Part shown: one piece after another, positions 7,552-15,155 of the stretch | Numbering within the stretch: position 1 is the first letter of the stretch | Layout: each line of letters begins with the position of its first letter | Notes under the pieces: generated by a model | Database searches by the model: none | What the model saw: the letters and a program-made list of their open reading frames with translations, nothing else | Told to the model about the DNA's origin: nothing | NCBI GenBank assembly: GCA_913050645.1 | Contig: CAJXAG010000005.1 | Span: 1 to 30,928, forward strand | Direction: 5' to 3' | Length of the DNA: 30,928 nt | From: an uncultured bacterium | GTDB lineage: Bacteria; Patescibacteriota; Minisyncoccia; Phycocordibacterales; UBA918 | Program-made: the position numbers and the translations under genes

Positions 7552-8085
7552 TTATATATGTAAAAAGTTTTTAATCTGTTCTTCGTAATCTGAGAAATCG
7601 AGATAGTCATGGTTGTCTCCTTTGAGAGTTACCAGTTCAATCATACCTGCACTGTGTTCCTCAAGTGCATCTTTTGTATAGGGGTAACTAATCGGATCTT
7701 TGTCATTATGGAACGCAAGAGAAAGAACATCGAAGTCGCCTAGTGGAGACCAATCGTCTTTGAAAAGTTCCTCTCCCGCGAGCTCTAGCGGCATACCGAA
7801 GAATACACAATGTACCGGGCGCGCCAAACCCTGATGTGTCGCCAGAAGTGTGAGCAACGAGCCAATCGACTTTGCGAAGACATAATATGTCGCTTCTGCA
7901 TCAGCAGTTTCTTTTGCAAGCTTTGCAAGCTCTGCTTCAATATCTATATCTTGCTCCCCAGTGCGCCAGTGATCGTACCGCTGCAAATATACCGAATCAA
8001 ACCAAGGCGCAAAGTGTGCCATACACGCCTCACCCCACGCTTCATTACGCTGACTATTCCCCGGTAATACGATTAACTTTTTCAT
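7552..8085 (-). CDS. Alpha/beta hydrolase-like protein
   Basis: A 177-aa protein with the order of an alpha/beta hydrolase triad: nucleophile elbow FAKSIGS (S73), acid in HNDKDP (D128 or D130) and GDNHDY (H159). The elbow lacks the first glycine of GxSxG, as in some YqiA-like members. It is a single compact domain with no signal peptide, hence cytoplasmic. The start codon is separated by 1 nt from the stop of the next hydrolase gene upstream, implying coupled translation. The two tandem hydrolases are not obviously duplicates of each other. Substrate is unknown. Confidence 0.72.
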   Translation of the reverse strand: MKKLIVLPGNSQRNEAWGEACMAHFAPWFDSVYLQRYDHWRTGEQDIDIEAELAKLAKETADAEATYYVFAKSIGSLLTLLATHQGLARPVHCVFFGMPLELAGEELFKDDWSPLGDFDVLSLAFHNDKDPISYPYTKDALEEHSAGMIELVTLKGDNHDYLDFSDYEEQIKNFLHI

Positions 8086-8086
8086 G

Positions 8087-8659
8087 TTACGAAATAATAT
8101 CTGCTACTAACTCAGGAAATTCATTGCTCTTCATGTGCATCGGAATAAAATGACCCATACCTTTAAATTCTTTTACTTCAATCTCTGCAGCGATGTCTTT
8201 AATCACCTCAACGCTCTTCTTACAGTGATCAAAGTCATTATCGCTCGTGTATGCAATCACTCCATCCGTACGTGAAGGGAATTCAGGATCAATTTTGAAG
8301 TCTCGAAAGAAATCATATTTATTTTCTTTATCAGGATCTATCCATGGCGACACCAAGATAACTCTTCCTACATGCACCGTTTTATTTTCTGAAAGCCATC
8401 GCACCAAGAAACCACCACCGCAACTATGTCCGACAAGAATCGTTTCTGGTGTAATATCAAAACGCTCAAATTCAGTACACCACAATTCATACTGTGGTTC
8501 GTATGCATGTGGTATCTCGGGAGCGTCGGCTTTAATATCCTTTATAATGAGCTGTTTTTGCAACCACGGAATCCATGCAAAATTACTTGATGATGGATAC
8601 TTATCAGAGTAGTACTCCTCTTTTCCAGGCTTGCCGTGAACAATAATTGCATTTTTCAT
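8087..8659 (-). CDS. RBBP9/YdeN-family alpha/beta hydrolase
   Basis: A 190-aa serine hydrolase. It opens with AIIVHGKPG, has nucleophile motif GHSCGG (S79), acid candidates in YTSDND (D140/D142) and H170 in KGMGHF. The short length and GHSxGG fit RBBP9/YdeN. It is first in an operon with the second hydrolase, the small membrane protein and the kinase. TACAGT (8666-8671) ends 6 nt before ATG with no SD, so the mRNA is probably leaderless. Physiological substrate is unknown for most of the family. Confidence 0.82.
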   Translation of the reverse strand: MKNAIIVHGKPGKEEYYSDKYPSSSNFAWIPWLQKQLIIKDIKADAPEIPHAYEPQYELWCTEFERFDITPETILVGHSCGGGFLVRWLSENKTVHVGRVILVSPWIDPDKENKYDFFRDFKIDPEFPSRTDGVIAYTSDNDFDHCKKSVEVIKDIAAEIEVKEFKGMGHFIPMHMKSNEFPELVADIIS

Positions 8660-8725
8660 ATTAGTACTGTATCAAAAGATATCATGCGTCCCACCTTGGT
8701 CTGATTTCGCTTCACTTCATGCCAA

Positions 8726-8778
8726 CCGTCGCTACTTTCGTAGTGAACGGAAGAAATGGTCCGTAGGGACTATTTCTT
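8726..8778. repeat. Hairpin pair at the 3' end of the AbrB-type gene
   Basis: One hairpin pairs 8726-8735 with 8740-8750 (imperfect; TTTC loop, GAAA on the minus strand). The next pairs 8751-8762 with 8767-8778 (one mismatch) and contains the TAG stop of the minus-strand AbrB-type gene. There is no T-tract on either side, so these look like REP-type hairpins more than a standard terminator. Confidence 0.5.
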
Positions 8779-8949
8779 CCAATCTTTAATTACCAAGGTA
8801 TCACCTTTAAGGGTAATGTCGAGCTTCTGTCGCTCGCGCCACTTAAGCTCTCGAATAAACTCAACAGGGAGTACTACTGAATAGCTCTTCCCTCCTGTAA
8901 CGGTAAGCTTATGCGTACGAGTAAATGAAAGATCTTTTTTATTTGCCAT
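8770..8949 (-). CDS. SpoVT/AbrB-domain DNA-binding protein
   Basis: A 59-aa protein starting MANKKDLSFTRTHKL, with the swapped-hairpin AbrB core GGKSYSVVLPVEFIRELKW and a closing strand DITLKGDTLVIKDW. This is the fold of AbrB/MazE/SpoVT regulators, which bind DNA as dimers and often autoregulate. No toxin gene adjoins it, so an antitoxin role is unsupported. ATG 8949 is preceded by TATGAT at 8961-8966 (-10) and no SD. The expected -35 region falls inside the 50-bp palindrome at 8975-9024, its probable operator. The TAG stop is within a hairpin. Confidence 0.85.
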   Translation of the reverse strand: MANKKDLSFTRTHKLTVTGGKSYSVVLPVEFIRELKWRERQKLDITLKGDTLVIKDWKK

Positions 8950-8974
8950 ATATACATACTATCATAATTTTTAC

Positions 8975-9024
8975 TTAGTACGTTCTCTAGTACGTTCCTA
9001 GGAACGTACTAGAGAACGTACTAA
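8975..9024. promoter_or_regulatory. 50-bp perfect palindrome built of four AGTACGTTC sites
   Basis: The two 25-bp arms are exactly complementary around CCTAGG. Each arm carries two direct copies of AGTACGTTC, giving two direct and two inverted sites in all. It overlaps the predicted -35 region of the AbrB-type gene and faces the TrpR-like gene 2. Best read as a multi-site operator; the binding protein is inferred. Confidence 0.75.
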
Positions 9025-9043
9025 ACTATTCACCCCCCCCTCT

Positions 9044-9073
9044 CAGAACCTTTCGGTTAACCGAAAGGTTCTG
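9044..9073. promoter_or_regulatory. 30-bp perfect palindrome, putative operator of the TrpR-like gene 2
   Basis: A loop-free palindrome centred on GTTAAC with the AACCTT-N12-AAGGTT frame, ending 9 nt before ATG 9083. The inner 12 bases differ from those at 6308 but equal those downstream of this gene (9503-9547). An eight-C run lies just upstream at 9033-9040. Confidence 0.75.
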
Positions 9074-9082
9074 GTAGTATGT

Positions 9083-9508
9083 ATGGTTAATATATCCAAA
9101 GAATCGTTATGTCAAAAGGATTTACACCGTCTTTTCACCCAACTCAATAGCACTGTCGGTAGACTGAGTGCAAAGCAGTCTGAAGATTTTCTCTCTGGTC
9201 TACTCGGTACAGAAGAGAAGGTTATGCTCGCAAAGCGCCTCGCAGCAATTATCATGCTTGTACACGGCCAGTCTATCTATCGTGTAGCAACATCATTAAA
9301 AGTAAGTACCTCAACATCAAAAAACTACAAGAACCAACTCAAGTCTGGCCAGTATGACCTCCTACTAAACTCCATTACAAAACAAAAGAAGCGATATCTT
9401 GAGCTCTTAGAGACAATTGACTCAATTCTACACTTAGGCGGCGCACTCCCACATTATGGGCAAACCTTAGCTTCTGAAGAATTCAAAAGAAATAAGAGGC
9501 TAGGTTAA
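9083..9508 (+). CDS. TrpR-superfamily (YerC/YecD-like) transcriptional regulator 2
   Basis: A 141-aa paralogue of the regulator at 6349, sharing LLGTEEKVMLAKRL and the ILHLGGALPHY C-terminal signature. Its helix-turn-helix (about 64-85, SIYRVATSLKVSTSTSKNYK) has a different recognition helix. That matches the different inner bases of its flanking palindromes. No SD is present and the operator reaches to 9 nt before the start. It is divergent from the AbrB-type gene across an intergenic region holding two different perfect palindromes, so mutual regulation is possible. The ligand is unknown. Confidence 0.88.
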   Translation: MVNISKESLCQKDLHRLFTQLNSTVGRLSAKQSEDFLSGLLGTEEKVMLAKRLAAIIMLVHGQSIYRVATSLKVSTSTSKNYKNQLKSGQYDLLLNSITKQKKRYLELLETIDSILHLGGALPHYGQTLASEEFKRNKRLG

Positions 9509-9547
9509 GAAAAAACCTTTCGGTTAACCGAAAGGTTTTTTCTAACC
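9503..9547. terminator. Palindromic bidirectional terminator with the regulator 2 operator core
   Basis: The perfect core spans 9508-9543 (36 bp) and pairing extends to 9503-9547 with one bulged A. A6 and T6 tracts flank the same inner sequence as at 9044-9073. It lies between the stop of TrpR-like gene 2 (inside the palindrome) and the convergent metG stop. Confidence 0.85.
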
Positions 9548-9564
9548 CATTATGGTTGCTTTCT

Positions 9565-11079
9565 TTAGTTTTCGAGGCGCGCAAAGAGATTTTCTGGTTT
9601 TTTGTTTGCGCGGACTGCTGCGCGGATAGCGACACTTGTTTCCGGCATACACGGAAGCAACAACCGACCGATATGTAGTAGCTGTTGTCGGAGGTTCACC
9701 AAGATGCCTTTTGCAACTTCTGGTTCAGTTTTAATAAGTTTAAAGGGCTCAGTCTCTGCAATGAGTTCATCTGCTGTCTGAATCAGTGACCAGATATGAT
9801 CCATCGCAGCTTGCATATTGAGCATATCCGGAGCATCGATGGTGGTAGGGTCAAATGGTTCGAAGTCTTCTGGCTCGAGATGCGTCTCTGACATTTTCAT
9901 AATACGCGCGGTAAGGTTTCCGAGACCATTTACCAGGTTCGCGGTGTAGTACTCGTCCATCTTTTCCCAGGTAAGGTCGGAGTCATCAAACGGGTGCACG
10001 TGACGCAGGAGAATATAACGTGTTGCATCAGTTCCGTACTTTTCTACGAGTTCATACGGTGAAATAACATTTCCAATCGACTTACTCATCTTCTGTCCAC
10101 CACTGTTAATGAAACCGTGATAGACCACTTTGTTAGTAGCCTTCACACCTGCACTTTTGAGCATTGCTTGCCACATGATGGACTGAAAGCGCACCTGGTC
10201 CTTCCCTGCTAATTGTGTGACCACACCATCTTGCCAAAACTTTTTAAAGGTACCCGCAGCATCTTCTGGCCATCCAAGTGTTGAGATGTAGTTTGTCAGG
10301 GCATCGAACCAGACGTACATCACCTGCTCTTCATCACCTGGTACAGGAATACCCCAATCCATACGTGATACTTCACGAGAAATACTAAAATCTTCAAGGC
10401 CACCTTTTACGAAGTTAATTGCCTCTTGCCGGCGCCACTCTGGTTCTATCACCCCTTCCTGTGAAAGATACGCTTCAAGGTATTCTTGATAATTTGAAAG
10501 TTTGAAGAAATAGTTTTCCTCTTCAATTTCTTCAGGCTCCTTCTGGTGATCAGGACACTTTCCGTCAACCAAGTCAGACTCAACTTTAAATGACTCACAT
10601 CCTACGCAGTACAGTCCTTTGTACTTCTTTTTATAAATATCACCTTTTTCCTCACAAAGTTTCCAAATATGTTGTGCGGCTTTTTTATGATCTTCATCAG
10701 TCGTACGAATGAAGTTGTCGTATGAAAGGTTTAGCGCATCCTTCAGGCGGTTAAATTCCCCTGCAAAGTGATCTACATAATCTTGTCGATCTTCCCCGGT
10801 TTCATCTGCCTTCTGGGCAATCTTCTGTCCATGCTCATCAGTACCCGTTGAAAAAAACACCTCTTGCCCCATCAACCGCCAGTACCGGGCAAGTGTATCT
10901 GCCTGCACCATTTCTAAACCAAACCCGATGTGTGGGTCAGCGTTAACGTACGGTAGTGTAGTGGTAAGATAGATCTTTCTCCCTTCACTCACTCGGTTCT
11001 GTGAGACCTCCACTCCGCTTTGGTCTCCCGCAACGCTCGTTCGCTCGGTAGTGAGGTATCGTGGTGTTTTCTCAGGCAT
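9565..11079 (-). CDS. metG: Methionyl-tRNA synthetase
   Basis: A 504-aa class I synthetase charging tRNA-Met. The HIGH-like motif is PHIGF (49-53, second His replaced by Phe, as in related MetRS). A knuckle with YCVGCE and a CPDH half follows, and GQKMSKSIGN is the second signature. The anticodon-binding helical domain follows; there is no C-terminal EMAP/Arc1p domain. The first 34 residues before KIYLTTTLPYVN exceed the family start and are encoded by a palindromic stretch (see 10988-11055). ATG 11079 has no SD but TATATT at 11085-11090 lies 5 nt upstream, suggesting a leaderless mRNA. A GTG at the RVSEGRK valine would give a family-length protein and remains an alternative. Confidence 0.95.
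   Translation of the reverse strand: MPEKTPRYLTTERTSVAGDQSGVEVSQNRVSEGRKIYLTTTLPYVNADPHIGFGLEMVQADTLARYWRLMGQEVFFSTGTDEHGQKIAQKADETGEDRQDYVDHFAGEFNRLKDALNLSYDNFIRTTDEDHKKAAQHIWKLCEEKGDIYKKKYKGLYCVGCESFKVESDLVDGKCPDHQKEPEEIEEENYFFKLSNYQEYLEAYLSQEGVIEPEWRRQEAINFVKGGLEDFSISREVSRMDWGIPVPGDEEQVMYVWFDALTNYISTLGWPEDAAGTFKKFWQDGVVTQLAGKDQVRFQSIMWQAMLKSAGVKATNKVVYHGFINSGGQKMSKSIGNVISPYELVEKYGTDATRYILLRHVHPFDDSDLTWEKMDEYYTANLVNGLGNLTARIMKMSETHLEPEDFEPFDPTTIDAPDMLNMQAAMDHIWSLIQTADELIAETEPFKLIKTEPEVAKGILVNLRQQLLHIGRLLLPCMPETSVAIRAAVRANKKPENLFARLEN
10988..11055. repeat. Palindromic element encoding the extra N-terminus of MetRS
   Basis: CTCACT (10988-10993) pairs with AGTGAG (11050-11055), and GAGACC (11003-11008) with GGTCTC (11022-11027). 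The stretch contains CGTTCGCTCGG-type repeats and codes for roughly residues 9-31, which precede the normal MetRS start. The wording resembles the tatD insert. Confidence 0.5.
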
Positions 11080-11123
11080 AAAATAATATATTTAGGTTTT
11101 TAATGTACCACAAACTCACACAT

Positions 11124-11149
11124 AAAAAAGAGGCGCCTATCGGCACCTC
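11124..11149 (-). terminator. Terminator of the 89-aa gene
   Basis: On the minus strand GAGGTGCC pairs with GGCGCCTC (one U-G wobble that only works on this strand) around GATA, followed by six T. It lies 10 nt after the TAA of the gene at 11160. Confidence 0.85.
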
Positions 11150-11159
11150 TGTGCACTTC

Positions 11160-11429
11160 TTACTGCATACCTGCTCTTTGTCGCACTAGCGCACTACTTT
11201 GTGGAAGCCAATCAGACTTCTTCTTGTCAGCGCAGTACTCACCGCACTCAAGTATCTTAAGAACATTGCGTATGCCCGCTTCGTACGAGTCACGACAACA
11301 CGCACTACAAAGTTGATCAATCGTCGCAAGTATCCAGTGTCCGTCTTGTACACCCTCCTTGGCCTTGCTGGCATCAAAATTGCGCGTTTGCAGGAATAAT
11401 TTTATTGTCTTGATTGCTTCATCATCCAC
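11160..11429 (-). CDS. Hypothetical small Cys-rich protein
   Basis: An 89-aa soluble protein with helical N-terminus (MDDEAIKTIKLFLQTRN) and a cluster CSACC...ECGEYC (about 41-68) that could bind a metal; an alternating helix pattern lies between. No family is recognised. The start is GTG at 11429, chosen because AGGAG lies upstream at standard spacing; an ATG nearby is out of frame. It is flanked by terminators on both sides, so it is monocistronic. The SD marks it as one of the accessory genes here. Confidence 0.65.
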   Translation of the reverse strand: MDDEAIKTIKLFLQTRNFDASKAKEGVQDGHWILATIDQLCSACCRDSYEAGIRNVLKILECGEYCADKKKSDWLPQSSALVRQRAGMQ

Positions 11430-11487
11430 AATCCTCTCCTATGTCTCTGCCACAAGCGTTAAGATAGTAGCTGATATGAAAAAACTG

Positions 11488-11529
11488 TCAAACAAAAACC
11501 TTGCAATCGATTGCAAGGTTTTTGTTTGA
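11488..11529 (-). terminator. 42-bp perfect palindrome after glyS with orphan AACCTT-N12-AAGGTT core
   Basis: Fully self-complementary, centred on ATCGAT, with A5/T5 tracts. It follows the glyS stop and works as its terminator. The core has the same outer hexamers and spacing as the TrpR-like sites, with the inner sequence differing from site 1 by one symmetric base pair, but no TrpR-like gene is adjacent. Confidence 0.8.
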
Positions 11530-11537
11530 GTGATTGA

Positions 11538-12923
11538 TTATTTGAGATATTCGGTAAGTTTAGAAATTGCAACGCGTTCTTGTTCTCCGGTGTCCCGGTT
11601 GCGAACGGTGACCGTATCGGTGTTCTCTGGGGCTTCTTCACCAAGGGTATCGAAGTCGATCACCACACAGTATGGAGTGCCGATCTCGTCCTGACGACGA
11701 TAGCGCTTTCCAACGTTGCCGTTATCGTCCCACGCCACATTTCCAAACTCTGCCCGCAGTGTCGTGAACACCTCCCGTGCTTTTTCCACCAGCTGTGGCT
11801 TGTTTTTCAGAAGTGGTGAGACCGCCACGCGGTATGGTGCGAGGTGCTTTGGCAGCTTGAGGTAGACACGTTGTGAGTCACCGATTGTATCCTCAGTATA
11901 TGCTTCACACAGTACTGCAGTTAGCGCGCGACCAATACCAAAGCTCGGCTCAAGTACATGTGGAATAAATGGCTCACCTTCCTGTGGCGTGTAGCGCATT
12001 TTTACACCACTGGCTTCTTCGTGATTCTTCAAGTCATGGTCAGTACGGTACGCAAAACCGGCAAGCTCATCAAATCCCTTGCCGGGATAGTTGTACTCAA
12101 AATCGATGGTGCGCTTTGAGTAGTGCGCGAGGTCATTCTCAGGCACTTCATACTCGCGAATGTTCTCGTTGGAAAGACCGAGATGCGTGTGCCATTGGAC
12201 GATGTCTTTCCGGAGCTTTTCAAATTCCACTTCCCAGTCTTCTTCTTTTACAAAGTACTCAATTTCCATCTGCTCAAACTCACGCACACGGAACAAGAAC
12301 TCACGTGGTGCAATCTCATTGCGGAACGCCTTACCAATCTGCGCAATACCAAACGGCATCTTTGGCGACATTGAGTCCAACACATTTTTAAAGTTCACAA
12401 AAATTCCTTGTGCAGTTTCTGGGCGAAGATACACCTTCCCTTCGTCGCCTGCAGTAGCTCCCACACGTGATTCAAACATCATGTTGAATTCACGCGCTTT
12501 TGAAAGCTTATTCCCTTTAGGGCTGAGAATACCCTTCTCTTCAATTACTGTATCAATCTCTTGGATAGTCATCCCTTCAGCATCAATACCATTGTCTTTG
12601 AGTAGATGGTCAGCACGAAAACGTTCGCCAGTTTCAACATCTTCAACCAATGGATCGCAGAAGCCAGCACCGGTGTGCCCCGACGCTTCCCACACTTTTG
12701 CGTTCATAATGATTGCGGCATCCAGGCCATACATATCTTCACGTCCATCAACAAACATCTTCCACCATTCTCGTTTAATGTTGTTGTTGAGCGCAACCCC
12801 TAAAGGACCGTAGTCCCATGTACCGCGAAGACCTCCGTAGATTTCACTTCCTTGAAATACAAACCCGCGTCGCTTACACAGCGATACAATTTTCTCCATC
12901 TTGTTTTCGTTTTCTGATGCCAT
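11538..12923 (-). CDS. glyS: Glycyl-tRNA synthetase (dimeric, eukaryote-like class II type)
   Basis: A 461-aa class II synthetase. The opening KIVSLCKRRGFVFQGSEIYGG, the catalytic RPETAQGIFVNF (motif 2 neighbourhood, about 168-179), FRNEIAPREFLFRVREFEQME, and EPSFGIGRAL (motif 3) are diagnostic of the single-chain alpha2 GlyRS, not the glyQ/glyS tetramer. The C-terminal anticodon-binding domain includes LAPYRVAVSPL and DEIGTPYCVVID. Length is normal for the bacterial form. ATG 12923 has no SD. The gene is monocistronic, ending in the long palindromic terminator, and runs on the same strand as metG, ileS and argS. Confidence 0.96.
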   Translation of the reverse strand: MASENENKMEKIVSLCKRRGFVFQGSEIYGGLRGTWDYGPLGVALNNNIKREWWKMFVDGREDMYGLDAAIIMNAKVWEASGHTGAGFCDPLVEDVETGERFRADHLLKDNGIDAEGMTIQEIDTVIEEKGILSPKGNKLSKAREFNMMFESRVGATAGDEGKVYLRPETAQGIFVNFKNVLDSMSPKMPFGIAQIGKAFRNEIAPREFLFRVREFEQMEIEYFVKEEDWEVEFEKLRKDIVQWHTHLGLSNENIREYEVPENDLAHYSKRTIDFEYNYPGKGFDELAGFAYRTDHDLKNHEEASGVKMRYTPQEGEPFIPHVLEPSFGIGRALTAVLCEAYTEDTIGDSQRVYLKLPKHLAPYRVAVSPLLKNKPQLVEKAREVFTTLRAEFGNVAWDDNGNVGKRYRRQDEIGTPYCVVIDFDTLGEEAPENTDTVTVRNRDTGEQERVAISKLTEYLK

Positions 12924-12971
12924 ATGTATATTTTCGTGCGTTTAGTTACCGTACTGTAGCATATGCCTCTA

Positions 12972-13014
12972 AATAGAAAAGTCCCAAAAGCTTCACTTTT
13001 GGGACTTTTCTATT
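12972..13014 (-). terminator. 19-bp perfect stem terminator
   Basis: Bases 12972-12990 pair with 12996-13014 around CTTCA, with T-rich sequence on the 3' side on either strand. It should end transcripts of the surface-protein gene before glyS. Confidence 0.85.
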
Positions 13015-13023
13015 GAAGTTTAG

Positions 13024-13150
13024 TTGTGGAGCTAAAAATAAGATGAAATGCGCGGAAGACAAAGAATTTTTTGTGAGCCGTACTTAGTGGTACGGTAAGC
13101 GAAAAATTACTGTAGTCTGACAAAGCAGTTCGCTTATTTTTACTCCACAA
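13024..13150 (-). repeat. Three-tier palindromic 3'-UTR element, copy 2
   Basis: The outer stem pairs 13024-13042 with 13133-13150 (one bulge), the middle stem pairs AATTTTTTG with CGAAAAATT, and the apical stem is CCGTAC/GTACGG around TTAGTG. Read on the minus strand it shares CTnCTTnGT, GACTACA, CGTACC and AGTACG blocks with 1099-1218 in the same order and spacing. The stop codon of the surface-protein gene lies inside the outer stem. Confidence 0.7.
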
Positions 13151-15143
13151 CGCGGCCGTTTTCTTTAGGTTGGCCAGTCTCAGTCGACATCTCAGTAGTA
13201 ATCGCCGCATTGACTGCACGCACCACTGTACCTGTAAAGAGATCAGTAGCTTTCAAACGCTGTTCATTAACCAGTACCGGTGTTGTGCCTATCTGTGTCT
13301 TGCTTGGCAAAATCTCGACCTGGAAGGAGCCAAATGCTGCAGCATTTGCCTCTACGTCCCCCGCATCCCAGGTAACCTGTCGTTGTATCGGATCAAATGT
13401 CATGGTGCCTGCTCCTGAAGTAGTATCAAGCCATGTGACGTACGGAGGTAATGTCGCGGTTACTGTCGTGTCCCCCATATTGTTGGTGCCATTTTCAGCC
13501 ATAAATGAAACAGTGTAGGTTGTCTTCTGTTCTGCCTTTGGTGGCACCGGACCACGGTCGCTGAAAATCCCACTGTTATAACCAATGTCTGATCGAACCA
13601 CTGGCTCAGTTGAAACTTTTATGACGCTTTGTGCCGTACCTAAGAGCATTTCCGCCACCTGTGACTCAGACACTCGACGCGCCTTTACGTTTACATTCAG
13701 TGTAATCTGCGGCGTCTCCTTCACCGTTGACGATGGTTCAATACCAAACGCAAGACGTGTCTTCCGACCAGGATAGAGCTCACGAAGATCAGGTGCATTT
13801 GTCGCATCCCACACGATCTTGTTGTTAAGTGAATCGTAAAACCCGTTTGGTGGACCGACATCTAGGTCAGACAGTGCGTTCCCGCCGAGTTGCACTTCAA
13901 CCTCAATGTCATAGAGCGTATCATCAAGCGTGTTCTTGATGTCGATGGCTGCCCCTGATTGCTGCCCAGGCTCGATTATCACCTCACCATTTGCGACACC
14001 ACCTATCTCAAGCGCAATGTCCAAAAATGGCTGTTCAATTTCAAATGCAGTCTGCGTCGTTGCAAACACCGATGCAAGCGAAAATGGATCACGCTCGTTC
14101 GGCACCCCAACAGTGAAGTTGATCACGTACTCATCAGTCTCTTTACCAATCACGATACCGGTAACGGTAATGGTCTTACTTTCTTCCGGCTCCAGATTCT
14201 TAATAATCCAGATATTTTGTGCGCTATTAGGCTCTGGACTGGCTTTCGTGAAGTCAAAACCAAGTGGGTATTCAGCTTTCACTAACACCTGGGAAAGTGC
14301 ATTTTGTGCATTTGAGGTAATAGTAAGCTCAACTTCCGTTTCTTGTCCTGAAGATACCTTCTTCAGTGCGTCTGCACGTACGATAATCGGTGATGAGTTG
14401 ATTTTAAAGCGTAACGGATCTGCCTCCTTGAAAAACGTCGCGTTTGATCCGCTCACCCGATACTCAATAGAGACTTTAATTTCCTTCTCATCGTTCTCCT
14501 CTCCAAAGACAACTGCGCGCAACGGCACATTTACCGTCTGACCGGATGTAACCGTATCGAGCGTTAAGCGCTCAACAAAAAGTTCGTTGCGCTCTTCGCT
14601 TGCTGACTGTGTGCCAAGCGGATACTCCACAATAAGCGTTGCTGACTCAATAGGAACTGTGTTGTCGTTGGTGATACCTACCTGCACCGGTAACACCTCC
14701 CCGCCCCCAATGGTAAACGGCGCAGTCACTGCAAGGGTGATGTTTTCACCTGAAATTGTTGGCTTCCCAATAATCAAAAGAGTACTCGAAATACCCATCG
14801 CAAGGACGAAAAAGAGTACACCCGCGAGCAGTAATTTAAATCGATATCCACGCTTCTTTTTCCTTGGTGCCATAGATGTTTCTTGTGTTGCAGTGTTTTG
14901 CACAGCCTCTACAGTGGTTGAAGTATCTTGCGCAGTGTACTGTGCGGCAGTTCTTTGGACCTGTTTTTGAGCTATTTTTTTAACCGCATCTATCTGCTGC
15001 CTTGGTTTGTCAGACCATGACCGTGCCACCTCATGTTCTGTGTCTGACAGTGTATGTTTCGAGGCTGGTTCTGCTGCGCGACCACGCTCATACAAGCGCT
15101 TACGGAGCGCCTGTATACGATCTTGATCTTTAATACCACTCAT
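13140..15143 (-). CDS. Single-pass membrane protein with repeated beta-rich (DUF11-like) extracellular domains
   Basis: A 667-aa protein. A charged, probably cytoplasmic N-terminus (1-100) with helical DRIQALRKRLYERG is followed by one transmembrane helix (about 102-125). About 540 residues of repeated Ig-like or DUF11-like modules follow (LVEYPLG, VKAEYPLGFDF, VTATLPPYVTW motifs recurring at about 110-120-aa intervals). This fits a surface protein displayed outward. ATG 15143 is chosen because TATAAT lies at 15156-15161, so the longer in-frame extension to 15269 would start upstream of the promoter and inside recO. The TAA stop is embedded in the palindromic 3' element. Adhesive function is only a guess. 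Confidence 0.8.
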   Translation of the reverse strand: MSGIKDQDRIQALRKRLYERGRAAEPASKHTLSDTEHEVARSWSDKPRQQIDAVKKIAQKQVQRTAAQYTAQDTSTTVEAVQNTATQETSMAPRKKKRGYRFKLLLAGVLFFVLAMGISSTLLIIGKPTISGENITLAVTAPFTIGGGEVLPVQVGITNDNTVPIESATLIVEYPLGTQSASEERNELFVERLTLDTVTSGQTVNVPLRAVVFGEENDEKEIKVSIEYRVSGSNATFFKEADPLRFKINSSPIIVRADALKKVSSGQETEVELTITSNAQNALSQVLVKAEYPLGFDFTKASPEPNSAQNIWIIKNLEPEESKTITVTGIVIGKETDEYVINFTVGVPNERDPFSLASVFATTQTAFEIEQPFLDIALEIGGVANGEVIIEPGQQSGAAIDIKNTLDDTLYDIEVEVQLGGNALSDLDVGPPNGFYDSLNNKIVWDATNAPDLRELYPGRKTRLAFGIEPSSTVKETPQITLNVNVKARRVSESQVAEMLLGTAQSVIKVSTEPVVRSDIGYNSGIFSDRGPVPPKAEQKTTYTVSFMAENGTNNMGDTTVTATLPPYVTWLDTTSGAGTMTFDPIQRQVTWDAGDVEANAAAFGSFQVEILPSKTQIGTTPVLVNEQRLKATDLFTGTVVRAVNAAITTEMSTETGQPKENGRVVE

Positions 15144-15155
15144 AATGTAGGTTCT

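Noticed and set aside
8770..9508. Toxin-antitoxin pair made of the AbrB-type and TrpR-like genes
   Set aside because: The genes are divergent and both are DNA-binding; neither resembles a toxin.
6308..9547. Palindrome pairs as ends of insertion sequences or MITEs
   Set aside because: Ends of an IS would enclose a transposase and give target duplications; here they enclose a regulator, and the flanks show no duplication.
12160..12813. Long plus-strand frame opposite glyS, and similar frames opposite ileS and the DUF2339 gene
   Set aside because: They are antisense shadows of conserved genes, lacking SD, promoters and recognisable products.
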